The notes beneath the pieces are model-generated. The model worked only from the letters and a program-made list of their open reading frames with translations. It searched no databases and was not told the DNA's origin. From Gracilibacillus timonensis (GTDB lineage: Bacteria; Bacillota; Bacilli; Bacillales; Amphibacillaceae), in the NCBI RefSeq assembly GCF_900086715.1, contig NZ_FLKH01000012.1:1178001-1242000 (forward strand): a stretch of 64,000 bases of DNA, read 5' to 3'. Position 1 is the first letter of the stretch. Each line of letters starts with the position of its first letter. Of the stretch, positions 56,003-64,000 are shown in pieces. Position numbers and translations under genes: made by a program.

Positions 56003-57580
56003 TTATTTCACCTCAACTGCAGACTCGACTAATTCTCCGTCAAGCGTCCAAGTTTTTGTATTGTTTATTTTGACATCCACAATTTGACCGATCACTGATT
56101 TAGGACCTTTAAAGTTAACCAACTTATTACGCTCTGTGTAACCAGACAATACATCAGGATCTTTTTTACTTTCACCTTCCACTAGTACCTTTACCGTCTC
56201 ACCTTGATACTTACTCATTGCCTCGGCAGATTGTTTATTGATTAAGGCATTCAATCTCTGCAGACGGGCTTTCTTTACCTCCATCGGGATATTATCTTCC
56301 CATCGTGCGGATGGTGTTCCTTCCCTTGGAGAATAAATGAATGTATAGGCGCTCTCGAAGCCGACTTCCTCCACTAATGTCATCGTTTCTTCAAACTGTT
56401 CATCCGTTTCATTCGGGAAGCCAACGATGATGTCTGTTGTTAAGGTAGCATTTGGCATTGCTGCGCGAATCTTGTCAACAAGTTTCAAATAATCCTCTCT
56501 CGTATACCGACGAGCCATCACTCGTAAAACATCAGAGCTGCCTGATTGCACTGGCAAATGAATATGGTCTAACAAATTGCCGCCTTGAGCAAGTACTTCA
56601 ATCAAACGGTCATCGAAATCACGTGGATGAGAGGTTGTAAACCGTACTCTTGGGATATCTATTTTACTGATTTCTTCCATCAAATCACCCAAACCATAGG
56701 TGAATTCTAAATCTTTGCCATAAGCATTAACATTTTGACCTAGTAAGGTAATTTCTTGATAGCCCTGTGCTGCCAAGTGACGTACCTCTTGAATAATATC
56801 CTCTGGTAACCTGCTTCGTTCCTTTCCTCGTGTATAGGGAACAATGCAATATGTACAGAATTTGTCACAACCATACATAATATTAACCCATGCCTTCGTC
56901 TTTCCTTTACGGGCTTTTGGTAAGTTCTCAATGATATCGCCTTCCTTGGACCATACCTCTACTACCATTTCTTTACTAAACACGGCTTCATTAACTAGTT
57001 GCGGTAAACGATGAATATTATGCGTACCGAAAATTAAGTCAATAAATGGGTGTTTCTTTAAAATTCGGTTCACAACAGCTTCTTCTTGTGACATACAGCC
57101 ACAGATACCAATGATTAATTCCGGGTTTTCCATTTTCAAGGGTTTCAAATGTCCGATTTCACCAAAGACTTTATTTTCAGCATTTTCACGTATGGCACAT
57201 GTGTTCAATAAAATGATATCTGCTTCCCGCGTATCTTCTGTAGATTGATAACCCATGTGCGATAGAATACCTGCCATCACTTCCGTATCATGCTCATTCA
57301 TTTGACAGCCATAGGTCCGAATCATAAATTTCTTACCTTCTCCAAACCCTTTCATTTCTTCTGGAATATCAAAATCGTAATGAATGTCGACATCTTTCTT
57401 GAGTCGTTTTTTGGCTTTCCTCATATTTGGTGGTTCATACGTCGTTTGAAAATACCTTGAAATTAAATCATCGCTGGATAGTTCTTTTAATCGATGTAAA
57501 TTATCGTTCGAATCGGATTTTACGTCCGTTGAACTAGGCTGTTTTATTTGTTGACTTTCTAATCGTTGTTTTTCGTTCAT
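56003..57580 (-). CDS. miaB: tRNA-2-methylthio-N6-dimethylallyladenosine synthase
   Basis: MiaB is a radical-SAM enzyme that methylthiolates the tRNA base made by MiaA. The 525-residue protein has the N-terminal cluster cysteines in [18 protein letters not shown] and GICGCMSQE, the radical-SAM motif [20 protein letters not shown], and a C-terminal TRAM domain. The open frame extends to 57685, overlapping the dipeptidase gene, but AAGGAG sets the start at ATG 57580. ricA follows directly. Confidence 0.96.
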   Translation of the reverse strand: MNEKQRLESQQIKQPSSTDVKSDSNDNLHRLKELSSDDLISRYFQTTYEPPNMRKAKKRLKKDVDIHYDFDIPEEMKGFGEGKKFMIRTYGCQMNEHDTEVMAGILSHMGYQSTEDTREADIILLNTCAIRENAENKVFGEIGHLKPLKMENPELIIGICGCMSQEEAVVNRILKKHPFIDLIFGTHNIHRLPQLVNEAVFSKEMVVEVWSKEGDIIENLPKARKGKTKAWVNIMYGCDKFCTYCIVPYTRGKERSRLPEDIIQEVRHLAAQGYQEITLLGQNVNAYGKDLEFTYGLGDLMEEISKIDIPRVRFTTSHPRDFDDRLIEVLAQGGNLLDHIHLPVQSGSSDVLRVMARRYTREDYLKLVDKIRAAMPNATLTTDIIVGFPNETDEQFEETMTLVEEVGFESAYTFIYSPREGTPSARWEDNIPMEVKKARLQRLNALINKQSAEAMSKYQGETVKVLVEGESKKDPDVLSGYTERNKLVNFKGPKSVIGQIVDVKINNTKTWTLDGELVESAVEVK

Positions 57581-57662
57581 ATCATCTATCTCCTTTCTTG
57601 CCAATTCAATCACTACTTCATCTATTATAGAGGATATAAGGGCCAAATACAAAACGAATTTA

Positions 57663-58580
57663 CTATGAACATGGAAAAAGATCAAGAAAATTTTGCTCCG
57701 TCATTTTAGTTAACTGTTTCGGAGAAAAATAGCCTTGGAGAAATCGTTGTAGTTCTGCATAATCCTTTATAGATGTAAGGTTCGTTACATACTGATCTGT
57801 CCCGTCAAAATCTGAACCGAATACCACTGCCTGCTCCCCACCTAAACGCAACAAATGGGCCATGTGGAGCAGTAAATCCTGCATCGTTGCAGTTGGTTGA
57901 TTGGTGACAAATTCTTTCACAAACGTGAGGCCCATCAATCCATTTTTCTTAATCAGTTTCTGAATCTGTTGATCCGTGAGATTGCGTGGATGCGGACAGA
58001 TATGATAGCAGTTTGCATGGGATACGATAGGGAACGCTGCTAATTCAATGACCTGATCAAATCCTCTTCTAGAAACATGGGCCAAGTCCGTCCATATCTT
58101 GTATTGATTTAACAAGTCAATCACTTCATAACCAAAGTTTGTTAAGCCAGCCCCTCTTCCTTCACCAATGCCATCGATCACTAAATTGGCATGATTCCAT
58201 GACACCCCTACCATCTTCACTCCTAACCTCAGTAATGTTCTCAACTTATACAGCTCTGCACCGATACAATCAAGACCTTCTAGCGTTAACATAGCTCCTT
58301 TTTCGTTTACTGCTAACTGCGCGATATCTTCCTTTTTTTGGATAAAAATTATATTCGTATACGGGGCAATTATTCTCTCGAAAAAAATGTCTATCATTTG
58401 CATAGCTACGGTGAAAGTTGCTTCTGCGGGAACCGAGGGAGGGATATAGATCGCAAAACATTGTACTTGAACAGGGCTTTGCATCCATTCTTGATAATTC
58501 ACATCTAAGCGATCATCTTGCTCAAAATCGATTTGATGCAACCACATTTTATAAAGCGCATCACAATGACAATCAATCAT
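57663..58580 (-). CDS. Membrane dipeptidase-family (peptidase M19) protein
   Basis: A 305-residue binuclear zinc dipeptidase of the renal dipeptidase family. The metal ligands are visible: DCHCD at residues 3-7 (HxD), LEGLD with the bridging Glu, [14 protein letters not shown] with two His, and GSDFDG. It probably splits dipeptides, perhaps with a D-residue. GGGGGGTG precedes the ATG. It sits between the repeat copy at 58600 and miaB. Confidence 0.92.
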   Translation of the reverse strand: MIDCHCDALYKMWLHQIDFEQDDRLDVNYQEWMQSPVQVQCFAIYIPPSVPAEATFTVAMQMIDIFFERIIAPYTNIIFIQKKEDIAQLAVNEKGAMLTLEGLDCIGAELYKLRTLLRLGVKMVGVSWNHANLVIDGIGEGRGAGLTNFGYEVIDLLNQYKIWTDLAHVSRRGFDQVIELAAFPIVSHANCYHICPHPRNLTDQQIQKLIKKNGLMGLTFVKEFVTNQPTATMQDLLLHMAHLLRLGGEQAVVFGSDFDGTDQYVTNLTSIKDYAELQRFLQGYFSPKQLTKMTEQNFLDLFPCS

Positions 58581-58599
58581 ATTTCACCCCCCTTTCTGT

Positions 58600-58735
58600 A
58601 AGATAAAGTCTAACATTCTTGATATGATAGGATATGGAACGATTTTGACCTTGAACGAATCCGATAGTCCATTTCTAGTTTCGGATAGTAATAAAGGAAC
58701 GGTCGGAATTTATCCGTTTTTCTATAAAGTGAACT
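58600..58735 (+). repeat. Short copy of the repeat family (both flanks, no body)
   Basis: Bases 58600-58659 match the outer end (tatggaacgattttgacctt), and 58661-58735 match the reverse complement of the left flank (ggaacggtcggaatttatccg, then tttttctata). At the junction only CCGAT remains of the terminal repeat, as if the roughly 700-bp body were absent. The following stretch 58736-58881 shows nothing recognised. Confidence 0.7.
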
Positions 58736-58875
58736 TCATTCAATGGGGGGGTTACTTGCCATTCCCTGCTGTTCGTTAAACTAATCGTTTCGATGCTGAC
58801 TTTAGATTTAGAACTCTCTATTTTCGATGTGGCAGACATACTGTCACTGCAAAAAACAGATACACTAAGGACAAG

Positions 58876-58907
58876 ATAAATGCCTGTTTGCATCTCACAA
58901 ACAGGCT
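58876..58907 (-). terminator. Terminator-like hairpin downstream of spoVS
   Basis: GCCTGTTTG and CAAACAGGC form a perfect 9-bp stem followed by ATTTATCTTG in the minus direction, about 115 nt after the spoVS stop. Confidence 0.65.
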
Positions 58908-59023
58908 GGAATTTCTCCTCTTTTATCATGGTGACTTGGTTGCAATAACCCAGTTCTATCTGGACTTTGTGTGCTAACTTCCCGATCCATTTCGCTCACC
59001 ACCATCACACGGAGGGACTCTCT

Positions 59024-59284
59024 TTATCTTGGTTCTACAATCAGTTTAATTGCGGTACGCTCTTCATTATCAATCATAATGTCCGTAAAAGCTGGAATAC
59101 AAACAAGATCAACTCCACTTGGTGCTACAAATCCACGTGCTATTGCCACTGCCTTTACTGCCTGATTAAGTGCACCAGCACCTATCGCCTGAATCTCTGC
59201 TGAACCTCGTTCTCGTAGTACATTTGCAAGTGCGCCTGCTACTGAATTAGGATTTGATTTTGCTGAAACTTTTAATATATCCAC
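59024..59284 (-). CDS. spoVS: Stage V sporulation protein S
   Basis: SpoVS is an Alba-fold protein needed for efficient spore coat completion and affecting septation; its direct action is unclear. From GTG 59284, with AAGGAGG 8 bases upstream, the product is 86 residues (MDILKVSAKSNPNSVAGALA, then IQAIGAGALNQAVKAVAIA), the exact length of B. subtilis SpoVS. An in-frame TTG at 59302 precedes the ribosome binding site and is rejected. Confidence 0.96.
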   Translation of the reverse strand: MDILKVSAKSNPNSVAGALANVLRERGSAEIQAIGAGALNQAVKAVAIARGFVAPSGVDLVCIPAFTDIMIDNEERTAIKLIVEPR

Positions 59285-59406
59285 TCCTGCTACCTCCTTC
59301 AAATGCTAATGTTATTCCACTTTTACTATATTCATTATTTTGAAAGATATTACTTTAATTATGAAGGAATAAACAGCAAAATTCAAATCATTTGAAGGGT
59401 TCGGAC

Positions 59407-60204
59407 TTACGAGTAGAATGGATGATCATCATTGATTAGGATTCTCTTCATCTCTTTTGCTTTGCCTGTCGAATCATTAATATCAATGATCACAGCACTC
59501 AACTGTGATCTCCCGGTTTTTGGAACCTCAAATCGTACAGGTAAGCCGGTTTTAAATTTTTTCAAGACGGCCTCTTTGTCCGTTCCTAAGATTTCATCAT
59601 ATGGTCCCGTCATGCCAACATCGGAAATATAAGCGGTGCCGTTTGGTAAAATCCGTTCATCGGCAGTCTGCACGTGAGTATGTGTGCCAACCACGGCGCT
59701 TACTTTACCATCATTATACCAGCCAAATGCCTGCTTCTCACTTGTTGCTTCTCCGTGGAAATCTACAAAGATAATATTCGTACGCTTTTTCGCCTCTTTG
59801 ATTAACGTATCAATCTTACGAAAGGGATCATCAGCTGGTTGCATAAAGGTACGGGCCAATAAATTAATAACGGCAACCTCTTGATTATTGGATTTGATGA
59901 ACACGATCTCATTTCCTGGAGTTCCAGGAGGTAAATTTGCCGGACGAGCCATATAGGTTGCCTCGTCAATAAAATGAAAAATATCCCGCTTATCCCAAGT
60001 ATGATTGCCCATTGTCAATGCTTGTACGCCCCATTCAAGCAAATTCTTGTATATTTTTTCGGTAATACCTTTGCCTGCTGCTGCATTTTCACCATTTACG
60101 ATCGTTACGTGTGGCTGGTGAGCAGCCTTTAGCTTTGGCAAATACGTTTCCACCATTTCGCGACCTAGTGAACCTACGATATCACCAATAAATAAAATTC
60201 TCAT
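59407..60204 (-). CDS. ymdB: YmdB metallophosphoesterase (2',3'-cyclic nucleotide phosphodiesterase)
   Basis: YmdB hydrolyses 2',3'-cyclic nucleotides and controls late adaptive choices such as biofilm formation in B. subtilis. The 265-residue protein has the metal ligands in FIGDIVGSLGRE, NGENAAAGKG, GNHTWDKRDIF, DFHGEATSEK and GTHTHVQTAD. It keeps its position between spoVS and rny, about 118 bp after the rny stop. Confidence 0.95.
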   Translation of the reverse strand: MRILFIGDIVGSLGREMVETYLPKLKAAHQPHVTIVNGENAAAGKGITEKIYKNLLEWGVQALTMGNHTWDKRDIFHFIDEATYMARPANLPPGTPGNEIVFIKSNNQEVAVINLLARTFMQPADDPFRKIDTLIKEAKKRTNIIFVDFHGEATSEKQAFGWYNDGKVSAVVGTHTHVQTADERILPNGTAYISDVGMTGPYDEILGTDKEAVLKKFKTGLPVRFEVPKTGRSQLSAVIIDINDSTGKAKEMKRILINDDHPFYS

Positions 60205-60297
60205 ATCATTTTCTACCTTTCTCTAAGTAAGTAACCATATTCTTGCATAGTATTTGTTAAATGTCAAAACTAGCCATTGATTAGCTGAATAATGCAA

Positions 60298-60328
60298 AAA
60301 ATAGAGAGGCGCTTTCGCCTCTCTATTT
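60298..60328 (-). terminator. Terminator of rny
   Basis: ATAGAGAGGCG and CGCCTCTCTAT form a perfect stem with a GAAA-type loop followed by TTTTTTG in the minus direction, overlapping the stop codon. Confidence 0.9.
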
Positions 60329-61882
60329 CGCATATTCAACAGAACGTGTTTCTCTTATAACAGTAATCTTAATATGTCCAGGATAGTCTAGTTCGTCTTC
60401 AATGCGCTTGCGAATATCCCTTGCTGCCTTGATCGCTTCTGCGTCATCAATTTCATCAGGTTTGACAATGATGCGCACTTCGCGACCAGCTTGAATGGCA
60501 AATGATTTCTCCACACCTGTGAAGGATTCAGCTATTTCTTCTAGTTTCTCTAAACGTTTGATATAATTCTCTAACGTTTCACTTCTAGCACCAGGACGCG
60601 CTGCGGACAGAGCATCTGCTGCTGCTACAATTACTGAAATAACAGACGTTGCCTCTTCATCTCCATGGTGGGAAGCAATGGCATTAATAACGACTGGGTG
60701 TTCCTTATACTTGGTTGCTAACTCTTTACCGATCTCTACGTGGCTTCCTTCCACTTCATGATCAATGGCCTTTCCAATATCATGCAAGAGACCTGCACGT
60801 CTAGCAAGATTCTGATCTTCTCCGAGCTCAGCAGCTAATAAACCAGATAGGTAAGCAACTTCGGTAGAGTGCTTTAATACATTCTGTCCGTAACTTGTAC
60901 GATATTTCAATCGTCCTAAAATTTTCACTAAATCAGGATGCAGGCCATGAATACCTACTTCAAAGGTTGTTTGCTCTCCGTATTCTCGTATATGTTCATC
61001 CACTTCTCGTCTCGCTTTGTCAACCATCTCTTCAATCCTAGCAGGGTGAATGCGTCCGTCTTGTACTAATTTCTCCAACGCAAGCCGGGCAATTTCACGA
61101 CGAATAGGATCAAATCCTGACAAGATAACAGCCTCTGGTGTATCATCAATGATTAAATCAATTCCAGTTAACGTTTCCAGAGTTCGAATATTTCGACCTT
61201 CTCGACCAATAATTCGACCTTTCATCTCATCATTTGGCAGATTGACAACAGAGACAGTGGTTTCTGCCACGTGATCGGCAGCACATCGTTGTAAAGCAAG
61301 TGATAAAATATCCTTCGCCTTTTTATCGGACTCTTCTTTCACCCGATTTTCTGCCTCTTTAATGAGCAATGCGGATTCATGGGTTACTTCTTCTTCTACA
61401 CGCTGTAGAATAATTTGTTTTGCCTGATCCGTTGTATAGCCTGATATCCGTTCTAATTCTGCTTGTTGCTCGCTTAACATTGCTCCAACTTTGCTTTCCA
61501 TTTCTTCAATTTGTTGTTGTTTGTCTGCTAGCGAACTTTCCTTATTTTCTAACATCAGCTCACGTTTATCCAACGTCTGGTCTTTACGATTCAGATTCTC
61601 TTCCTTTTGCGAAAGACGACTTTCAAGCTTTTGGATTTCGCCACGTCGTTCTCGTAACTCTTCTTCGCCACGTTGACGAATTTGGTGGTTTTCATCCTTC
61701 GCTTCCAGTAAGGCCTCTTTTTTAGCTACTTCTGCGTTTTTATGACCTTCTTCCACGATTTGACGCGCTAATTCTTCAGCGCTTGAAATTTTCTTCTCCG
61801 CAATCGATTTTCGAATCAGATAACCAACAACAATACCGACAAATGCAAGCAAAATGGAGATGACAATTGCAATTGTATCCAT
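60323..61882 (-). CDS. rny: Ribonuclease Y
   Basis: RNase Y is the membrane-bound endonuclease that starts most mRNA decay in Bacilli. The 519-residue protein has an N-terminal membrane span (residues 5-22), a long coiled coil (about 25-190), a KH domain ([21 protein letters not shown]), and an HD domain with [21 protein letters not shown] precedes the ATG. RicA, its specificity partner, is also in this window. Confidence 0.97.
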   Translation of the reverse strand: MDTIAIVISILLAFVGIVVGYLIRKSIAEKKISSAEELARQIVEEGHKNAEVAKKEALLEAKDENHQIRQRGEEELRERRGEIQKLESRLSQKEENLNRKDQTLDKRELMLENKESSLADKQQQIEEMESKVGAMLSEQQAELERISGYTTDQAKQIILQRVEEEVTHESALLIKEAENRVKEESDKKAKDILSLALQRCAADHVAETTVSVVNLPNDEMKGRIIGREGRNIRTLETLTGIDLIIDDTPEAVILSGFDPIRREIARLALEKLVQDGRIHPARIEEMVDKARREVDEHIREYGEQTTFEVGIHGLHPDLVKILGRLKYRTSYGQNVLKHSTEVAYLSGLLAAELGEDQNLARRAGLLHDIGKAIDHEVEGSHVEIGKELATKYKEHPVVINAIASHHGDEEATSVISVIVAAADALSAARPGARSETLENYIKRLEKLEEIAESFTGVEKSFAIQAGREVRIIVKPDEIDDAEAIKAARDIRKRIEDELDYPGHIKITVIRETRSVEYAK

Positions 61883-61953
61883 TATTTCACCTCCTCTTGC
61901 TATAAACTTGTACCACTTTTTTTAAGTCGGTATGCACAATCATAGACTTTCAT

Positions 61954-61998
61954 AAATTAACATGTATAAAATCTTTTTGAAATTATACATGTTAATTT
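61954..61998. repeat. Perfect 16-bp inverted repeat between recA and rny
   Basis: AAATTAACATGTATAA (61954-61969) and TTATACATGTTAATTT (61983-61998) are exact complements with a 13-nt loop. It is almost pure A/T, lies about 155 nt after recA and 72 nt before rny, and has no following T-run. It may be a weak terminator, an operator, or a stem in the rny leader. Confidence 0.6.
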
Positions 61999-62152
61999 TA
62001 ATCCTCTATTCATGGGATGTCAAGGATTGTAAAGCTATCTGAACGAATAAAGACCATACTTACGTATATTTTTTCAAAAAAGCCCCAGAATTCCAAGCAA
62101 AATAGTACTTCTCATTTCGACATAGACTGGTGTTTACATTCCTATTTATTTT

Positions 62153-63196
62153 TTATTCGTCTAGTAACGTTTTTTGCGCGTCTTCTTCTGCTTCCTCTTC
62201 TGCATTTCCATCTTGAATATCGTAGTGTGATCGAATGGATTGATAGATTTCAGTAGCGACAGCCGGATTTTCCTTAAGATATTGTTTGGCATTTTCTCGT
62301 CCTTGGCCTAAACGGTCTCCATCATAGGAATACCAAGCACCGCTCTTCATGACGATATCTAAATCAGATCCAATATCAAGTATTTCTCCTTCTCGCGAAA
62401 TACCTTCTCCATACATGATGTCTACTTCTGCTTGCTTGAATGGAGGGGCTACCTTATTCTTCACTACTTTGATTCGTGTTTTATTACCAACCATATCATT
62501 CCCGATTTTTAAGGTTTCTGCCCGTCTTACTTCTAAACGTACGGAAGAATAGAATTTAAGTGCACGCCCACCTGGAGTTGTTTCTGGACTACCAAACATG
62601 ACGCCTACTTTTTCCCGAATTTGATTGATAAAAATAGCAGTTGTTCTAGACTTATTGATAGCACCCGATAATTTACGCAAGGCTTGCGACATAAGACGGG
62701 CTTGCAACCCAACGTGTGAATCACCCATATCTCCCTCTATTTCTGCCTTTGGCACGAGTGCTGCTACAGAGTCAATAACAAGAATATCGACGGCACCACT
62801 ACGTACAAGAGCTTCGGCAATCTCTAATGCTTGTTCCCCTGTATCTGGCTGAGATAATAAAAGTTCATCAACATCTACCCCTAATTTCCTTGCATATATA
62901 GGATCCAAAGCATGCTCGGCATCGATAAATGCCGCCTGCCCTCCTGCCTTTTGCGCTTCAGCAATGGCATGCAAAGAAACGGTGGTTTTACCAGAAGATT
63001 CTGGCCCGTAGATTTCTACCACTCGACCTCTTGGATATCCTCCTACACCTAATGCTACATCAACGGCAATGGATCCACTAGAAACGGTTGCTATCTTCTG
63101 TTCTGCCTGCTCACCCATTTTCATAATCGAACCCTTACCAAATTGCTTTTCAATTTGTTTTAATGCCTGATCTAAAGCTTCTTGTCTATCGCTCAA
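62153..63196 (-). CDS. recA: RecA recombinase
   Basis: RecA forms filaments on single-stranded DNA for recombination and triggers LexA cleavage. The 347-residue protein has the Walker [24 protein letters not shown], Walker [13 protein letters not shown], loop 2 [20 protein letters not shown], and an acidic C-terminal tail (EEEAEEDAQ). A LexA-type box and promoter precede it. Confidence 0.98.
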   Translation of the reverse strand: MSDRQEALDQALKQIEKQFGKGSIMKMGEQAEQKIATVSSGSIAVDVALGVGGYPRGRVVEIYGPESSGKTTVSLHAIAEAQKAGGQAAFIDAEHALDPIYARKLGVDVDELLLSQPDTGEQALEIAEALVRSGAVDILVIDSVAALVPKAEIEGDMGDSHVGLQARLMSQALRKLSGAINKSRTTAIFINQIREKVGVMFGSPETTPGGRALKFYSSVRLEVRRAETLKIGNDMVGNKTRIKVVKNKVAPPFKQAEVDIMYGEGISREGEILDIGSDLDIVMKSGAWYSYDGDRLGQGRENAKQYLKENPAVATEIYQSIRSHYDIQDGNAEEEAEEDAQKTLLDE

Positions 63197-63225
63197 TGTG
63201 ATTCCTCCTTATGATTGCTACTACT

Positions 63226-63254
63226 ATCTTACAACCTTTTGTCTCGTTACACAA
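63226..63254 (-). promoter_or_regulatory. Promoter of recA
   Basis: On the minus strand TTGTGT (63249-63254) and TAAGAT (63226-63231) are spaced by 17 bp, about 30 nt before the start codon. Confidence 0.55.
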
Positions 63255-63262
63255 GTCATAAA

Positions 63263-63276
63263 CGAATAAATGTTCC
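63263..63276. promoter_or_regulatory. LexA-type SOS box of recA
   Basis: CGAATAAATGTTCC fits CGAACRNRYGTTYG at 12 of 14 positions; the T at position 5 is also present in the B. subtilis recA box as I recall it. It lies just upstream of the -35 element. Confidence 0.7.
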
Positions 63277-63322
63277 CACATTTTCATAACTAAAACACTT
63301 GACAATTGCAATAAGTTCAGAA

Positions 63323-63369
63323 GAAAAGCATTTTTTCTAGGTATTTTATGCTTAGAAAAAATGCTTTTC
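63323..63369. terminator. Hairpin between cinA and recA with a 17-bp perfect stem
   Basis: GAAAAGCATTTTTTCTA (63323-63339) and TAGAAAAAATGCTTTTC (63353-63369) are exact complements. It lies directly after cinA, with T-rich sequence on the plus side; it may terminate or attenuate read-through from cinA into recA. Confidence 0.6.
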
Positions 63370-63382
63370 GACCTTTTTAAAA

Positions 63383-64000
63383 TTAGTTTTGTAAATAGGC
63401 GTGCAATAACTCGAATCCCTTTTTCACAGCACGATTGCGTATTGTCTGACGATCACCATGAAAGCGAAATGACTTTGTTTCACAGTTCTCTTGACTGGCT
63501 ATGGTTATATAGATCGTCCCAGCAGGATGACCTTCTAATGAATCCGGCCCTGCAACACCGGTAAAACTAATACCGATATTAGCCGTGAAAGCTTTACACG
63601 CCCCATTTGCCATCGCCTCGGCGCATTCTTTACTTACTGTACCAAAGCGGTCAATAAGCTCTTCACTGATCAATAATACCGATTGCTTGGCCTCTGGCTG
63701 ATAGACTACGGCAGAGCCTTTAAACACTGCTGAAGCGCCTGGCTGGTTAACTACTGCTGCACCAAATGCTCCTCCTGTTAAACTCTCCGCACTAGCAAGC
63801 GTCCATTGTTTCTGAAGTAATTCTTGATATACCTTATGTTCAATGCTTTCCTCATCATAACCATAGAGAAACTGTCCTACTTTATCTGCTATCAGCGCCT
63901 CTGTCTCATCTATCATTACTTCCGCATCTTCTGGCTTATTTGCTTTTGCAGTCAACCGCAAGGCTACTTCACCTTCTGAAGCAAGCGGGGCAATCGTTGG
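63383..64000 (-). CDS. cinA: CinA-family protein, C-terminal part (start lies beyond the window)
   Basis: The visible 205 codons include the NMN amidohydrolase (PncC-like) domain of CinA: TLASAESLTGGAFGAAVVNQPGAS, GVAGPDSLEGHPAGTIYI, and the end VKKGFELLHAYLQN. The frame is open to base 64000 (PTIAPLASEGEVALRLTAKA), so the N-terminal CinA domain is outside. It lies upstream of recA on the same strand as in B. subtilis, where CinA is competence-induced. Confidence 0.94.
   Translation of the reverse strand, partial: PTIAPLASEGEVALRLTAKANKPEDAEVMIDETEALIADKVGQFLYGYDEESIEHKVYQELLQKQWTLASAESLTGGAFGAAVVNQPGASAVFKGSAVVYQPEAKQSVLLISEELIDRFGTVSKECAEAMANGACKAFTANIGISFTGVAGPDSLEGHPAGTIYITIASQENCETKSFRFHGDRQTIRNRAVKKGFELLHAYLQN

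Noticed and set aside
57581-57685. N-terminal extension of MiaB overlapping the dipeptidase gene
   Set aside because: AAGGAG directly before ATG 57580 and the family length support the shorter form.
58675-58929. 84-codon minus-strand frame downstream of spoVS
   Set aside because: No ribosome binding site, it contains the spoVS terminator hairpin and the repeat flank, and its composition is not protein-like.

Overview
The window reads as the chromosome of a spore-forming, low-GC Gram-positive bacterium of the Bacillaceae, probably one of the halotolerant genera around Oceanobacillus, Virgibacillus or Gracilibacillus. This rests on gene content (cotE, spoVS, ricA, dynA, glnR-glnA, lexA beside yneB-ynzC) and on gene order: from parC/parE to cinA it follows the Bacillus subtilis cinA-recA-rny-ymdB-spoVS ... 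mutS-mutL ... hfq-hflX-ynbB-glnR-glnA ... lexA-tkt-yneF-ccdA-citB-yneN-yneP-yneQ-plsY-yneT-parE-parC segment as I remember it, read on the minus strand. The genus cannot be fixed from the sequence alone.

Layout. 1-7011: the 5' end of a histidine operon (hisZ-hisG-hisD, minus) with hisJ divergent, then the double dynamin dynA. 7198-8039: a long non-coding repeat. 8081-15092: class I aldolase, an SDR dehydrogenase, parC, parE and yneT. 15269-17411: plsY, folE2 and yidD (plus). 17434-17590: a collapsed copy of the repeat. 17698-21324: a compact minus-strand operon yneN, double AAA+ ATPase, yneP, yneQ. 21571-24375: a second long repeat copy whose end is split by a group II intron (about 22420-24360), directly behind the terminator of citB. 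27297-32332: sensor kinase, yneK, an orphan mrpB-like gene, ccdA, an aldo/keto reductase, an apparent small pseudogene, an eroded repeat end and yneF. 32557-36646: tkt and the SOS locus ynzC-yneB-small membrane peptide, divergent from lexA. 36816-44194: accessory section (NSS transporter, CDF exporter, DUF2334 protein, zinc-ribbon protein, phage-type amidase, potassium channel). 44427-54535: glnR-glnA, hflX-ynbB, hfq, miaA, mutL and mutS. 54697-64000: cotE, ricA, miaB, a dipeptidase, another short repeat, spoVS, ymdB, rny, recA and the 3' part of cinA.

How parts work together. The lexA/SOS region carries three LexA-type boxes between lexA and a divergent operon. The first gene of that operon, where B. 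subtilis has yneA, is a 31-codon single-membrane-span peptide with no LysM domain. recA has its own LexA-type box. glnR-glnA has a canonical GlnR operator. mutS-mutL, parE-parC, yneP-yneQ, hflX-ynbB and miaB-ricA are tightly packed or overlapping pairs.

The most unusual features are the SOS microprotein and a family of non-coding repeats. Two long repeat copies have 19-bp terminal inverted repeats whose arms changed together between copies, and there are three shorter or eroded derivatives. The repeat end tends to sit just behind rho-independent terminators, and in one copy that end hosts the group II intron. All identifications come from reading motifs and translations; no database search was run.
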